From: Labia minor
Lineage: Eukaryota > Arthropoda > Insecta > Dermaptera > Spongiphoridae
Reading direction: 5' to 3'
Assembly (NCBI GenBank): GCA_963082975.1
Contig: OY720346.1
Span: forward strand, 75,198,767 to 75,262,766
DNA: 64,000 nt
Shown: positions 23,799 through 35,204 of the stretch, one piece after another
Position numbering within the stretch: the first letter of the stretch is position 1
How the letters are laid out: every line of letters starts with the position of its first letter
Made by a program: the position numbers and the translations under genes
Notes under the pieces: model-generated
What the model was told of the DNA's origin: nothing
The model's database searches: none
The model's input: only the letters and a program-made list of their open reading frames with translations

Positions 23799-24469
23799 TA
23801 TATAATATATATTTTTTATTTAAATAAATAGTGTTTGGTATTTTCTATTGAAACTATAGTTTCCATAATAGGAATTAATCTATTTTTATTTTCTTCAAAT
23901 ATATAAATGATTTCAAATTTTATAAAAATGTATAAAATTTTATAAAATAAATAATTACTACTGGTGTTGTGTTGTTTTTGCATGCCAACGTATACCAACC
24001 AGTATTATTTTATAGTAAAAGTAATACATCGAAAATAGGATTTTTTTCAGTATTTATGGGGCAAAGAAAGATATGGTCACAGGGGAATGTCGAGGAATTG
24101 CATGACCTCTCTGCATCTCCAGACATAGTGTTTTAAAATCGAAAAAATGGGCATGACATAAACGTAAAAGAGATAGAAAAGAGGTAGAATAGAAGTTTGA
24201 TGGGTGTAGCTTAGGATAAGGGACAATCGGAGAAATTTGGATGCAGGAGCCAAGAAATTTCGAGGTTCGTAGAGCTTCAGGGATAAAAAGATAGATAAAC
24301 TTTAAATCAAAATATTCATTATTTTTTATAATAATTAATAGTACCTGGTTCACCGAGCCGGTGCTCGGTCATTAAAAAAAATTATTCCTTATTATCGGGT
24401 TTGGGGCTGGTAATATTAATACAAAGTTCACTGAGTCGCCGTTTCAATAATTAAAAAGAATATAAATTA

Positions 24470-24705
24470 AAAATAATATTGTCATAAAACATTCAGTCCT
24501 TGAACATACGTATTAATGTACTGAAAGACAGAAAAGTATGCCCTGTAGATATAACATATATATATATATATTCCGTAATTTAATTTTGTTTGATTCTGAC
24601 GTAGTTACTGGCGTCATTTAAATTTCCTTTTTTAAATTAAGAAAAAACTAATAAAGATGATATTTCCCGAGATTTAAACCTATACAGAACGATTTTTCTT
24701 TATAA
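24470..24705 (+). repeat. Family C repeat fragment
   Basis: It carries CGTATTAATG, ACAGAAAAGTATG, GACGTAGTTACTGGCGTCAT and GAAAAAACTAATAAAGATGA in the order seen at 47458. It stops at TTTTTCTTTATAA, where family A copy 8 begins. Confidence 0.75.
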
Positions 24706-24796
24706 TAAGCTGGAGTGTATCCACTCGACTATCTCGCAATTTGAATTGGATTAAACAAGATATATATTATATTTAAATTAATTAATTATAAATTAT
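24706..24796 (-). mobile_element. Family A element, copy 8, left piece
   Basis: The left end AAGCTGGAGTGTATCCACTC plus GACTATCTCGC is interrupted after AATTATAAATTAT by the LINE at 24797. The rest resumes at 29841. Confidence 0.9.
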
Positions 24797-25396
24797 CATT
24801 CAGTGAGTAGCTCTCGAATAGATTGGATGTGTTAAATCGGATTCCTGCTCCCGAAGTGGATTTGTGGGACCTTCTAGCTTTTTTTTGTTTCAAGTCTGCC
24901 AATTTTGGTGAGATCTGATTCACTACGCATGTATATATGTATATTTACTTAAATTAAACAAACTGAATTGTCAAATTTTGACAATTTTGTTGTGTTTTTA
25001 TAAAAATTTTATATAATTTTATGTATTTTTTCTATAATTTTCTTGCTAAATAATAGGATTGTTAGTTAAATACTTTCTTATTTTAGATTTTTATCCTTAA
25101 ATCGCCTTATCCAAAATCCTAGTTAAAGATTTTATTTATTTTTAATTTTAAATTATCTTTAATTTTTCCAAGGCTTTATCTCCTAAGGTCAGTCACACCA
25201 AAGAGCCAGGGCTGTGTGAAGAAAATTTATCCTCTCACCTCCCCCCATATCCTTCCCTTGTACACACCTTTTATAAATATAAATGTATATATTTGTATAT
25301 TTTTATTTTTGTTTTTTTTTTTACAATAAGTAAATAGTTAATTAAATAGATTATAGAAATAATTATTGTTTCTATTTTATTATAATATGAGTCGGC

Positions 25397-26890
25397 ATGA
25401 ACTTGGATAAGGAGTCAATAAACCCTTTCCAAGGGACAAAATTACAGAGAACCCCGCCGCTCAAATCTCAAATGGAAGATGTGTGTAAGAAGGATGTAAA
25501 TAGGGAAATCACTGAAAATTCAAATAATGAATTAGAAACATTATCTGAAAATGAAATCTTAAAAAATGAAAATAGTCATTTAAAAGAGGTGATAAAAAAC
25601 CTCACCAAAGATCTTCAAGAAATAAAAAGCAAGATCTTAGGAAATCCTTGCCCTGAAATTACATCTGATAAACAGGAAGTAGACACTAAATTGCAAAATT
25701 TGAAAACTTCCGACAATGCAATTGTATATCTCACGGACGAAGAGGAATTGGAAAATGAAATAGGATGGTCAACGGTAAATAGACATGGGAATAAAAAAAG
25801 GAAAACTTTTTATTCTCCTGAAAATTTACAAAATAAAGAGGACAATTTTGAAAAATCTAATAATAGAAATGCTAAACAGCAAACTACTGAATCATATTGG
25901 TTAAACAATCCAAACGTAAAAACAGCAAATCGTTTTGAAAATCTTCAGGTTGAAACTATAAATAAAAAAACAACTGGAAAAGCAGTAAAACCTCCTCCGA
26001 TCTTTGTAGCGGGAGTTGAAAATATCCAACCGCTAATGAATCTATTAAATAAAATGGGACCAAATTGTTTTAATATAAAATGTTTGAAGGAAAATGAGGT
26101 TAAGATCCAACCATATGAACCTCACATTTATACATCAATTGTTAAAGAGTTAGAATCTAAAAACACTCAATTCCATACATATCAGTTAAAGAAAGATAGG
26201 CCTTTTAAAGTTGTATTAAGGAACATGCATCATTCAATGCCTGCCGAAGATATTAAAGAGGCACTACTAAATCATGGACATGATGTAATAAATTTACACA
26301 ATATAAAAAATAAAAATAAAAACCCTCTACCTTTATTCTTCATAGACCTTAAACCTAAACCTAATAATAAAGAAATATACAATATTAAAAATATCCTTAA
26401 TACAATTGTCACATTTGAGCCACCATATCCTAAAAGAGAAATTCCTCAATGTTTTAATTGTCAACTTTTTGGCCACACAAAAAATTTTTGTGCAAGAAAA
26501 CCCAAATGTGTGAAATGTGCTATGGCACATTTAACAAAAGACTGCAAAATTAAGGATAACAATACAACTCCTTTATGTGCTAACTGCGGCGAAAACCATC
26601 CAGCAAGTTATAAAGGATGTACAATATATCAAGAGTTAAAAAATAAACAGTTTCCACCTTTGAGGATAAAGGTATCTCAACAACCAAAAGAGAAAATATC
26701 CCCCAATTCCAAAAATGAGACCATTGAGAGTGTTCCACCAGTACAAAATGCATGGACTAAAGAGAAACCTACACCAATAAATGTTCAAGAATCAAATTTA
26801 CATAAACTTGAAGATTTTATGCTTAAAATGATGGTTAAAATGGACAAAATGTTAGATATTCTAACAGTTCTTGTAACTAAAATGGCATAA
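25397..26890 (+). CDS. LINE ORF1: gag-like RNA-binding protein
   Basis: 497 residues. The N-terminal third is charged and has a coiled-coil-like Leu/Glu/Lys segment (about 45-80). The middle (about 270-345) resembles the pre-zinc-knuckle domain of Jockey ORF1 proteins (FKVVLRNMHHSMPAEDIKEA). Three zinc knuckles follow: CFNCQLFGHTKNFC at 352-365, CVKCAMAHLTKDC, and CANCGENHPASYKGC. Such proteins package the element RNA into RNP particles. The stop codon overlaps the ORF2 start as TAATG at 26888-26892, suggesting stop-restart translation of ORF2. Confidence 0.94.
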   Translation: MNLDKESINPFQGTKLQRTPPLKSQMEDVCKKDVNREITENSNNELETLSENEILKNENSHLKEVIKNLTKDLQEIKSKILGNPCPEITSDKQEVDTKLQNLKTSDNAIVYLTDEEELENEIGWSTVNRHGNKKRKTFYSPENLQNKEDNFEKSNNRNAKQQTTESYWLNNPNVKTANRFENLQVETINKKTTGKAVKPPPIFVAGVENIQPLMNLLNKMGPNCFNIKCLKENEVKIQPYEPHIYTSIVKELESKNTQFHTYQLKKDRPFKVVLRNMHHSMPAEDIKEALLNHGHDVINLHNIKNKNKNPLPLFFIDLKPKPNNKEIYNIKNILNTIVTFEPPYPKREIPQCFNCQLFGHTKNFCARKPKCVKCAMAHLTKDCKIKDNNTTPLCANCGENHPASYKGCTIYQELKNKQFPPLRIKVSQQPKEKISPNSKNETIESVPPVQNAWTKEKPTPINVQESNLHKLEDFMLKMMVKMDKMLDILTVLVTKMA

Positions 26891-29574
26891 TGGATAGAAA
26901 AACACTTAAAATTGTAATATGGAATGCAAATGGTTTATTTAATCATTTACTCGAAATCAAAAAATTTCTTATAATTAACAACATTGATATTATGCTCATA
27001 AGTGAAACACATTTAACTAATAGAAGCTACATTAAAATACCCCAATACAATATATATGACACTAAGCATCCGGATGGAAAAGCTAGAGGAGGAACTGCTA
27101 TTATAATTAAAAAAAATATTCAACACCATCAATTAAATAGCTATTCGGAAAAGCATCTTCAAGCAACAACAATTGAAATTGATGAATGGCTAGGGAAACT
27201 TTCACTATCTGCAGTTTACTGCCCGCCGGGTACTAAAATTGAGTGTGAACATTTTAAACAGTTTTTTAATACCTTGGGCCACAAATTCATCTCAGGTGGA
27301 GATTTCAACGCTAAGCACACCCATTGGGGCTCAAGATTGACAACACCTAGAGGGAGGCAACTTTACCAAGCTATTCAAGAAAGAAATCTGAATGAAATTT
27401 CAACTCGTCAACCAACCTACTGGCCTTCAGATCCAAAAAAAACCCCTGATCTATTAGATTTTTGTATTTTTAAAGGTATTTCTCTTGATTGCTTAAATAT
27501 TGAATCTAGTTTGGATTTATCATCTGATCACTCTCCTATAATTTTAACTGTATCAACCCAATTAGATAAAAGAGTAAAAAATGTTCCCCTTTTCAATAGA
27601 TATACAAATTGGAACCACTATAGAAATTTAATAACAAAAAATATAAACCTCAATATTTGTATAAAAGACAAACATGATATTGAGGATAATATAAACAACT
27701 TAACAAAAATAATTCAAAAAGCTTCTCTGCAATCTACCCCCATAGCAAATATTAAAAATCAAAAAAACCTTTGTTCTCAATTAATTAAGGACAAAATAGA
27801 TGAAAAACGCAAAGCTAGACAGAGATGGCAAAAGACAAGGTCCCCTACGGATAAAAAAACTCTAAATAAATGTATAAAAAATTTAAAAAAAATATTAAAA
27901 ATTGAAAAAGAAAAAGGTATTCAGAAATACTTAAGTAACCTTAGTCCAGGGGAAGAAAGCAATTACTCTTTGTGGAAGGCAACTAAGACCTTAAAAAGAC
28001 CCCAAACCCAAATTCCACCAATAAAAACTTCTAAGGGATGGGCTAGAGGTGAGAAAGAAAAAGTAGATACTTTTGCTAAGCACTTATTTAATGTGTTCAA
28101 TGAACCCCCTGAAAATGAAAATAAATACAAGTGTGATGAAATCATCATAAAAACTAGTAAATTACATAAGGACCCCCATAGATTTAAAAAAATCAAACTT
28201 GAGCAGGTTCTTGACGAAATTAAAAATATAAAAGATAAAAAATCTCCTGGATATGATCTGATTTCAGGCAAATTATTAAAAGAACTTCCCAAAATAGCCT
28301 TTATTTTTATTGCAAATATTTATAATGCTATAATTAAATTAAATTACTTTCCAACATTATGGAAAGTAGCTCAAATTATAATGATACCAAAACCAGGTAA
28401 AAATCCAAATGAATTAACATCATATAGGCCTATTAGTCTTCTTCCAATTTTGGGAAAGATCTTGGAAAAAATTTTATTCCGAGAATTAAAGCCTTACTTA
28501 ACAAATATAATTCCTGAATATCAATTCGGCTTTCGTCAAGAACACTCTACTATCGAACAGGTGCATAGGGTAGTTAAAAAAATTAAAGATGCATTTGAAA
28601 GTAAATCTTACTGTGGAATAGTATATCTTGATATAACACAGGCTTTTGATAAAATTTGGCACACAGGGTTAATTTATAAAATTAAAAACTATTTACCAGA
28701 CACATTTTATCAATTATTAAAGTCTTATCTATCGAATAGACACTTTTTTGTTAAATATGGGTGTTCTTCCTCCAACTTAATGCAAATTAGAGCAGGAGTC
28801 CCTCAGGGTAGTATTCTAGGGCCAGCCCTTTTCCTATTATATATGATAGACATGCCTCTCTCTCCTTATAATGACATAGCAACTTTCGCTGATGATACTG
28901 CAATCATTTCAACAAATGTAAATCATAATGTCGTATCTGAAAGACTTCAAACTCATCTCGATATGTTATATCTTTGGTTTAAAAGATGGCGGCTAAAGAT
29001 AAATGCAACCAAATCTATATTTGTCACCTACACCTTAAATAGGCAAACATGCCCACCAATATACATGAATAAATCTATCATTCCGCAAAAAGATGAGGCA
29101 AAATACCTAGGAATCCATCTAGATAGGCGCTTGACTTGGAAAAAACATATTTCAGCTAGAATTGTCCACTCAAGGGAAGAGTATAGAAAACTATATTGGC
29201 TTTTGGGGAGACATTCTAGCCTAGGATTAGAAAGCAAAGTTCTTCTATACAAATCCATAATCAAACCAAAACTGATGTATGGGATCCAACTCTGGGGATC
29301 AGCCTCAAAAACTAACATAAAAAAAATTGAAAGTTTTCAAAACAAAACACTTAAAAATCTTGTAAGAGCCCCGTGGTATGTTCCAATTAGATTCATACAA
29401 AGGGACTTAGAAATTAAAAACTTAAATGATGAAATAAACATCCTAAGTGAAAAGTATATTAAAAAAATGGAAAACCATCCAAATGTGTTAGTTAAAAAAT
29501 TACTAGTTAGGGATGATACAATCAAGAGATTAAAAAGATATGATATATTGGATCTCGTTAATAGAAAATTTTGA
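26890..29574 (+). CDS. LINE ORF2: AP-like endonuclease and reverse transcriptase
   Basis: 894 residues. The N-terminal endonuclease (about 5-230) keeps its active-site blocks: WNANGL, SETHL, GGDFNAKHTHWGS, and SSDHSP at the C-terminal His/Asp motif. The reverse transcriptase (about 470-760) has SYRPISLLPILGKILEKI, YQFGFRQEHST, DITQAFDKIW, GVPQGSILGPALFLLY and the catalytic TFADDTA at 665-671. No RNase H domain follows, consistent with many Jockey-clade elements. No internal stop or frameshift was seen. The protein nicks target DNA and reverse-transcribes the element RNA there. The ATG shares its A with the ORF1 stop. Confidence 0.95.
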   Translation: MDRKTLKIVIWNANGLFNHLLEIKKFLIINNIDIMLISETHLTNRSYIKIPQYNIYDTKHPDGKARGGTAIIIKKNIQHHQLNSYSEKHLQATTIEIDEWLGKLSLSAVYCPPGTKIECEHFKQFFNTLGHKFISGGDFNAKHTHWGSRLTTPRGRQLYQAIQERNLNEISTRQPTYWPSDPKKTPDLLDFCIFKGISLDCLNIESSLDLSSDHSPIILTVSTQLDKRVKNVPLFNRYTNWNHYRNLITKNINLNICIKDKHDIEDNINNLTKIIQKASLQSTPIANIKNQKNLCSQLIKDKIDEKRKARQRWQKTRSPTDKKTLNKCIKNLKKILKIEKEKGIQKYLSNLSPGEESNYSLWKATKTLKRPQTQIPPIKTSKGWARGEKEKVDTFAKHLFNVFNEPPENENKYKCDEIIIKTSKLHKDPHRFKKIKLEQVLDEIKNIKDKKSPGYDLISGKLLKELPKIAFIFIANIYNAIIKLNYFPTLWKVAQIIMIPKPGKNPNELTSYRPISLLPILGKILEKILFRELKPYLTNIIPEYQFGFRQEHSTIEQVHRVVKKIKDAFESKSYCGIVYLDITQAFDKIWHTGLIYKIKNYLPDTFYQLLKSYLSNRHFFVKYGCSSSNLMQIRAGVPQGSILGPALFLLYMIDMPLSPYNDIATFADDTAIISTNVNHNVVSERLQTHLDMLYLWFKRWRLKINATKSIFVTYTLNRQTCPPIYMNKSIIPQKDEAKYLGIHLDRRLTWKKHISARIVHSREEYRKLYWLLGRHSSLGLESKVLLYKSIIKPKLMYGIQLWGSASKTNIKKIESFQNKTLKNLVRAPWYVPIRFIQRDLEIKNLNDEINILSEKYIKKMENHPNVLVKKLLVRDDTIKRLKRYDILDLVNRKF

Positions 29575-29806
29575 CATTCATGTGTGACAAAGTGAAGTGC
29601 GTGTTTATGAAATGTTCGGGATGAGTGTGTGTGTTTAGTGTATAATATTTAAAACTAATATGTGTGTGTCAAGTGCAAATATGTTGCTTGGCATGATATT
29701 GTATTGCCAATGATATGTATGTATTGTTTGTATTTCATTTTTTATAAAAATTACTTATTGCCTATATTAAAATGGGCAGATTGTATATTTTCTGAAATAA
29801 TATATA

Positions 29807-29837
<31 letters not shown>

Positions 29838-29840
29838 TAT

Positions 29841-30016
29841 AAATCAAAATCAATCACCACGCTGGCTCGTGATTTGCAGTGTTAAAAAATTAATTCCGAT
29901 ACTTTCAGCGATTCAATCAAGCTGAAATTCTATATATAGTAGTTTTATACAATTTTTAATCATGAGAAAAATTATCAAACTTATATCGTTCTTTTTACCG
30001 TCACTTTAGAGGAAAT
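29841..30016 (-). mobile_element. Family A element, copy 8, right piece
   Basis: It continues the element at 24706 after the LINE: GCTGGCTCGTGATTTGCAGTG, GCTGAAATTCTATATATAG, then CACTTTAGAGGAAA, where it is truncated. The usual right-end palindrome is absent. Confidence 0.85.
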
Positions 30017-31015
30017 ATATATAATATAATAATATTTATCTGAATTAAATTATTAAACAGAAGAGTTAATAAAAGAAGTAAAAGATGAAAAGTATTATAT
30101 TTAATACTAAAATAATTTTTTTAAATATCTATGTAATAAAAAAAATAATTATTATAATAAAAAATTATTAATTTACTCATTGTAAATAAAAGTTTCACTT
30201 CTGATTGAAATTCAATTTATATTTGGAAAATTCATTTTGTATGCAAAGAAAATATGTATAAAATAAACCCTAATACCTATCAACAAATAAATATGCTTTC
30301 AAATAGCCACCGATTAAATAAAAAAAATTCTATCCATCCATTTATGGATAATTTTGAATAGTATTACTAGCATATAGGTCACTAAAATTCATCTTTAATA
30401 AAAAAATAAATAAAGAATTTTATAAATACATTGACCTCTTTATTTAAATTGCATTTAATTTGTATTATTTTCAAATTTTTCATATACTCGTAAATTGATC
30501 TATTGTAAATTTGTTTTTCACATCTCATTTTATGAATAAAAAAAAAATTACTTTAATAACTATTATTATTGTTATTATTATTATTCTGGATATAACAAAT
30601 AATAAAATTCCAAACGAATTCTAAAAAAAAATCTGTTGTAACTGGAAAATTAATAAATTATTTAATTACATGAACTTTAATTAACTTTATAAAAAAGTAT
30701 TGTTTATATTAATCTTTTATTAAAAATAATATTATTCTATGCTCAATTTTCTAAAAGTTGACATCAATAATTCTATGAAAAAATCAATGATGATTATCAA
30801 ATCACAATAAGAAAGGAGTTTAGAATTTTAATTAAGATGACTAATATCAGAAAAATGCATATAAAATCTAAAACTAATTTTATATTTTCCAAATACATAT
30901 ACCTTTGTATTGAATAAATACCGTGTAGGTATATAAATAAATAAAACTAACTTTTATTATTTTCTTTTTTTATAATTGAAATATAATAAGTATATATGAG
31001 TAAATAAAAAATATG
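30017..31015. other. AT-rich gene-free stretch
   Basis: No genes or recognised repeats. Confidence 0.5.
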
Positions 31016-31530
31016 GGTAATTGTTTAGTCTAACCCAGCGGTCGCCAAACTTTTTGACACCACGGACCAGTTAATTCATAATTTAAATCCCGCGGACCAC
31101 TAATATAATTTTTTAAGTGTTAAATATATTTATAAATAAAAATTGTAATCAAAGAACACATAAAATGTACCTAGTTAATAAAATGAAACTATTATCACGT
31201 ATTGTTATGAATTGAATCATGTTTTAATGCATCTTAAAACATAACTTAACATGATGAGTAAGTATATTCCACATTTTCCTGCGGACCAGCGAAATTTTCT
31301 CGCGGACCACTAGTGGTCCACGGACCACCACTTTGGCAACCTCTGGTCTAACCGATGTATCATGGATTTGGATAAAATCTTACCAGTGGAATCCTTTTTT
31401 AATTCCAAACAAACTTTACTTAAGCATTATGTGGTGGACACTTCTAGTTTACGAGATAAAAATTATAAAAGAATCTACTGATAAAGTTTTATCAAAATCC
31501 ATCATACATAGGTTAGACTAAATAATTACC
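31016..31530. mobile_element. Long-TIR MITE, copy 2, host of a hAT MITE
   Basis: The ends GGTAATTGTTTAGTC and GACTAAATAATTACC match copy 1 at 5177. Its left arm (GTCTAACC) is split by the hAT MITE at 31036-31345; the arm resumes as GTCTAACCGATGTATCATGG. The remaining body is much shorter than copy 1. Confidence 0.85.
31036..31345. mobile_element. hAT MITE with 8-bp target duplication
   Basis: Terminal repeats CAGCGGTCGCCAAACTTTTT and CTTTGGCAACCTCTG (right). GTCTAACC is duplicated exactly at 31028-31035 and 31346-31353. The interior repeats GCGGACCA motifs and is non-coding. Confidence 0.93.
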
Positions 31531-31790
31531 TAAAAAAGTATTAATGTATCAATAATAATGAAGAAAAATTGGCATTAAAAAAAAAGATATTGAAATCTAT
31601 AGTCTCATCTTTTAAACAAATTCAAAAAGTTTGGATGTAGTGAGTTAAAAAATATAAAATGTAGACTTCCAGAATCATTGAGTTATATATACATTTAAAT
31701 AAAGTCTTCTAAAGTTTTTGACTTTGTGTTTGAAAGGTGACATTCAGCTTACATTTTTTTCTCAAGAAATAAGTAACGTGATACATTTTT

Positions 31791-32410
31791 TCACCGACCG
31801 ACGATAGTAAGGGAGGTATTGTTTTCACACCAAATTTTACATGTGGAGATTTTTACATATCTCCACAAATCATGCATTTTCTTAACAGAAAAAGTATTTT
31901 TAACATCATGTCTGTCCGTCTGTCCGTCCGTCAATTGTGTGTCCGTATTGACGTGTACAGCTCAAACGGCTCAACAAATTTTGATAAAATTTGCTATATT
32001 TACTTAATGCATCAGTATGATGAATTGATTAACTTTTTGTATATATCCGGAAACCGGAAGTGGTAGTATTACCGATCGACTATAGGAAGGGAAGGGTTAT
32101 TTTCACACCAAATTTCACATGAGGAGATTTTTTTACATATCTCTACGAATCATACCCTTGTATTAGTTTTATCCTCGGGAAAAATCATCTTCATTAGTTT
32201 TTTCTTAATTTAAAATTAACACCCAGCCCTTCATGACGTTACAGCCAGCGCCTCCTTATATATTATAAATAAAATAAAATTAAAAATATTTATGTCATAT
32301 CCATATCTCTTGTTTATTGCATTTAAATTATTTGAAATTGTTTCTGTAGCTGAAAATTAATTTATTTCAAACCGTCGGTCGGTTCAGTGCCTGGCCACAG
32401 GTCAACTTAT
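31791..32410 (+). mobile_element. Family B Helentron-like element, copy 2
   Basis: It runs ACCGACCGACGATAGTAAGG ... AAACCGTCGGTCGGTTC, then the hairpin TGCCTGGCCACAGGTCAA. This is the inferred 5' to 3' orientation. The interior has the TGTCCGTCTGTCCGTCCGTC run. Confidence 0.8.
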
Positions 32411-32485
32411 TTATTTAAAAAATGGTATAAACACTAGAAAAACGTGATGAAAAATTAGTAAAGTGTTGCTTAATTTCATTCTAGA

Positions 32486-32695
32486 AATTTTGATACCAAA
32501 TGTGCACCTCGCTCTGAATGGTCTGTTACTGAAAAACTCGAAAGAATTTGTATTATTGCAAGCAATCAAGAAATAGCAAAAGTGCATGTCAGTTTAGAAT
32601 CTTTTGAAAAGAGCAGACTACAAAAAGAAGCTCATTGTTTTCGCATCACAGGAATTAACATCATAAAATTTAATAAATCGTACTGCTTACATTAG
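32486..32695 (+). other. Open coding-like stretch of unknown identity
   Basis: After an acceptor-like TTTCATTCTAG, 69 codons stay open to a TAG. Composition looks protein-like and not AT-biased (for example SEWSVTEKLERICIIASN). No start codon leads it and I do not recognise the family. It may be an exon remnant or part of a transposon. It is bounded by family B copy 2 and a hAT MITE. Confidence 0.3.
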
Positions 32696-32811
32696 TGAAA
32701 TACTGATGAACAATTTCAAAGGCTAATAACCCTCAAGAACTAATAATAAATTGATAGAAATTGGTTGATAAGCTTTGAAACATCGTCATCCCTATCACTC
32801 AGGCCTTACAC

Positions 32812-33021
32812 CACTGATTCTTAACCACTGTGCCGCGAGATTACGAGGATCTTAAACTTTTTTTCTATTTTTTTCAATTTGGTTCTAAAAAAAAGGTAAA
32901 CCGTTTTTGGGACCAGTTTTTTTCAATATGGTAAACTTTTATACTTATGTTTTTCTTTGTTCTTTCTTTTTTTAAACCGTTAAAAGTGTGCCGCGGTAAA
33001 AAAAATGGTTGAGAATCACTG
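32812..33021. mobile_element. hAT MITE, GTGCCGCGG family, copy 1
   Basis: Ends CACTGATTCTTAACCACTG and ATGGTTGAGAATCACTG. Flanking 8-mers CCTTACAC (32804-32811) and CCTTACAT (33022-33029) differ at one base. The related copy at 37053 is better preserved. Confidence 0.88.
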
Positions 33022-33029
33022 CCTTACAT

Positions 33030-33967
33030 CATCTGAATACCATTTAAATATTTTAGTCTCTATAATAATTTAACATTGAATATTTTATTAAACTTATTAT
33101 AATATGTATATATATATATATAATATAAATATATAGATTATAATAAAAATATTTATGATATACTATACCATTATTTTCTTTAAAATTTATTTATATAAAA
33201 CTTGAATGTATAAGTTTCTAAATTTATCCTATTATTATATATTATTATTCAATATTCGGCTCTTATATTATTTTTCTTCACGGTCGACCAGTTTGTAAAT
33301 TATTCTTACAAATTTAATCACAAAATCTGATTAATTATATTTTTGCTTTAATTTTTTTTTTATCCGTTGAAGAACTAGTCTGAAAAATTCAATTTAAAAT
33401 CAAATCAATCTATTAATACAATTTCATATAATAATTAAATATTATTCTATTTTTATTCTATTTTAAATACCAGCTTTATTTATTGTCAATATTTCTATAT
33501 ATATTATATATAAAAATATTAACTATATGTATATATTCTCTATGTATTTATATATATATAAAAATTAAATTTGTATATTTAATTTATTATCTATCCATTA
33601 TATCAACATGTACTATTTAATAAGATTTCATAAATAAAAAAATAGTTTACTAAATTCTAGGATAAGCAGTTTTTTCTCTCAATTTTTTTTTTAAATGATT
33701 TCTAAAAATAAATAAATAAATAATGAATCTTTATACTCCATTAGATCAATTTATTATAAAAATATTTTATAAAGTATATTTTAGAGGGGTGTTATTGTAT
33801 ATTATATATATAGGTAGAGGGGGAGAGAGAGCGATGACTCATTACTAAATCTATTAAATTATTGATAATGATATTTTAAAATGGAAAATGAAGGTCGCTA
33901 TTAGCTCAGATTGAAAATGTGAATATTAATTCGTAAATTAATAATAAAACTATTAATTAAATAAATA
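33030..33967. other. AT-rich gene-free stretch
   Basis: Simple AT sequence; nothing recognised. Confidence 0.5.
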
Positions 33968-34570
33968 AGTTGGAGTGTCTCCACTTGACTATCTTGAAAT
34001 TTGAATTGGATTAAATAACATAATATATTATATTTAAATTAAATTTCATTAATTATAAATTATAAATTAAAATTAATAAATAATATTTATTAAACCAGCG
34101 CATGTTTGGCTTATTGTTGATGGCACCACGTCACGTGTTGGCGCGTGAAATTTGCAGTGTTAAAAAATTAATTCCGATATTTTTAGCGATTCAATCAAGC
34201 TGAAATTCTATATATAGCAGTTTTATACAATTTTTAATCATGTGAAAAATTATCAAACATATATCTTTATTTTTACGGTCAATTTAGAGGAAAAAAAATC
34301 AAAACGTTGTAATGACTATCTTCAGGTTGAGCTAGATTTCTCAAAAGTTGATAGAATACTACGAATTTCGAATAATGCCCATGTACCAAATTTCATGATT
34401 CTAGCTCAAACCGTTTTTGCGTAATCTTGTCTACATATATATACACACAGAGACATTTTTCTCAACCTTAGTGAAAATGATTCAGGAACCTTCAAAACGT
34501 ATAAAAACATCAAAATCTCGAAATCGAAAATTTTCGTGATCGCAATACTATCTCTGGCGAGATAGTAAAA
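33968..34570 (-). mobile_element. Family A element, copy 9
   Basis: It runs GTTGGAGTGTCTCCACTTG to CTCTGGCGAGATAGTAAAAA. Family B copy 3 follows without a spacer. Confidence 0.85.
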
Positions 34571-35204
34571 ATAAGTTGACCTGTGGCCAGGTCCGAACCG
34601 ACCGACGATTTGAAATAAATTAATTTCCAACTATAGAAAGAATTTCAAATAATTTAAATGTATCTATTAATGCAATTAAAAACAGATATGGATATAACAT
34701 AAATATTTTTAATTTTATTTTATTTATAATATATATGTAAGACCAAGCTGTGACGCCATGAATGGCTGGATGACGTCATATATTTTTAAATTAAGAAAAA
34801 ACTAATAAAGATGATTTTTCTCGAGAATAAAACCACCACAAAGTGCATGATTCGTGGTGATATGTAAAAAATCTCCTTATGTGAAATTTGGTGCGAAAAT
34901 AACCCTTCCCTTCCTATCGTCGATCGCTAATACTACCACTTCCGGTTTCCGGATTTGCACCAACAGTTGATCAATTCATCCCACTGATGCATTAAGTAAA
35001 TATACCAAATTTCATCAAAATCCGTTCAGCCGTTCAGGCTGTACACATCTATACCGACGGACAGACGGACGGACGGACAGATATCATGCTAGAAATACTT
35101 TTTTCTGTTAAGAAAATGCATGATTCGTGGAGATATGTAAAAATCTCCACATGTGAAATTTGGTGTGAAAACAATACCTCCCTTACTATCATCGGTCGGT
35201 AATT
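34571..35204 (-). mobile_element. Family B Helentron-like element, copy 3
   Basis: This is the clearest copy. The left end has hairpin GACCTG tgg CCAGGTC, then CCGACCGACGATTTG. The right end reads TATCATCGGTCGGTAATTA. It contains CCAAATTTCATCAAAATCC and the GACGGACAGACGGACGGACG run. Confidence 0.85.

Larger units (their letters stand above)
24797..29827 (+). mobile_element. Full-length Jockey-like LINE with intact ORFs
   Basis: A complete 5.03 kb element: 5' UTR of about 600 nt starting CATTCAGTGAGTAG, ORF1, ORF2, a 3' UTR of about 230 nt, and poly(A) from 29806. The perfect 13-bp duplication AATTATAAATTAT (24784-24796 and 29828-29840) places it inside a family A element. Full length, open frames and perfect target duplication suggest a recent insertion. 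Confidence 0.95.

Noticed and set aside
24054-24353. 99-codon minus-strand frame
   Set aside because: No recognisable domain, no splice context or neighbours supporting a gene; left unannotated.
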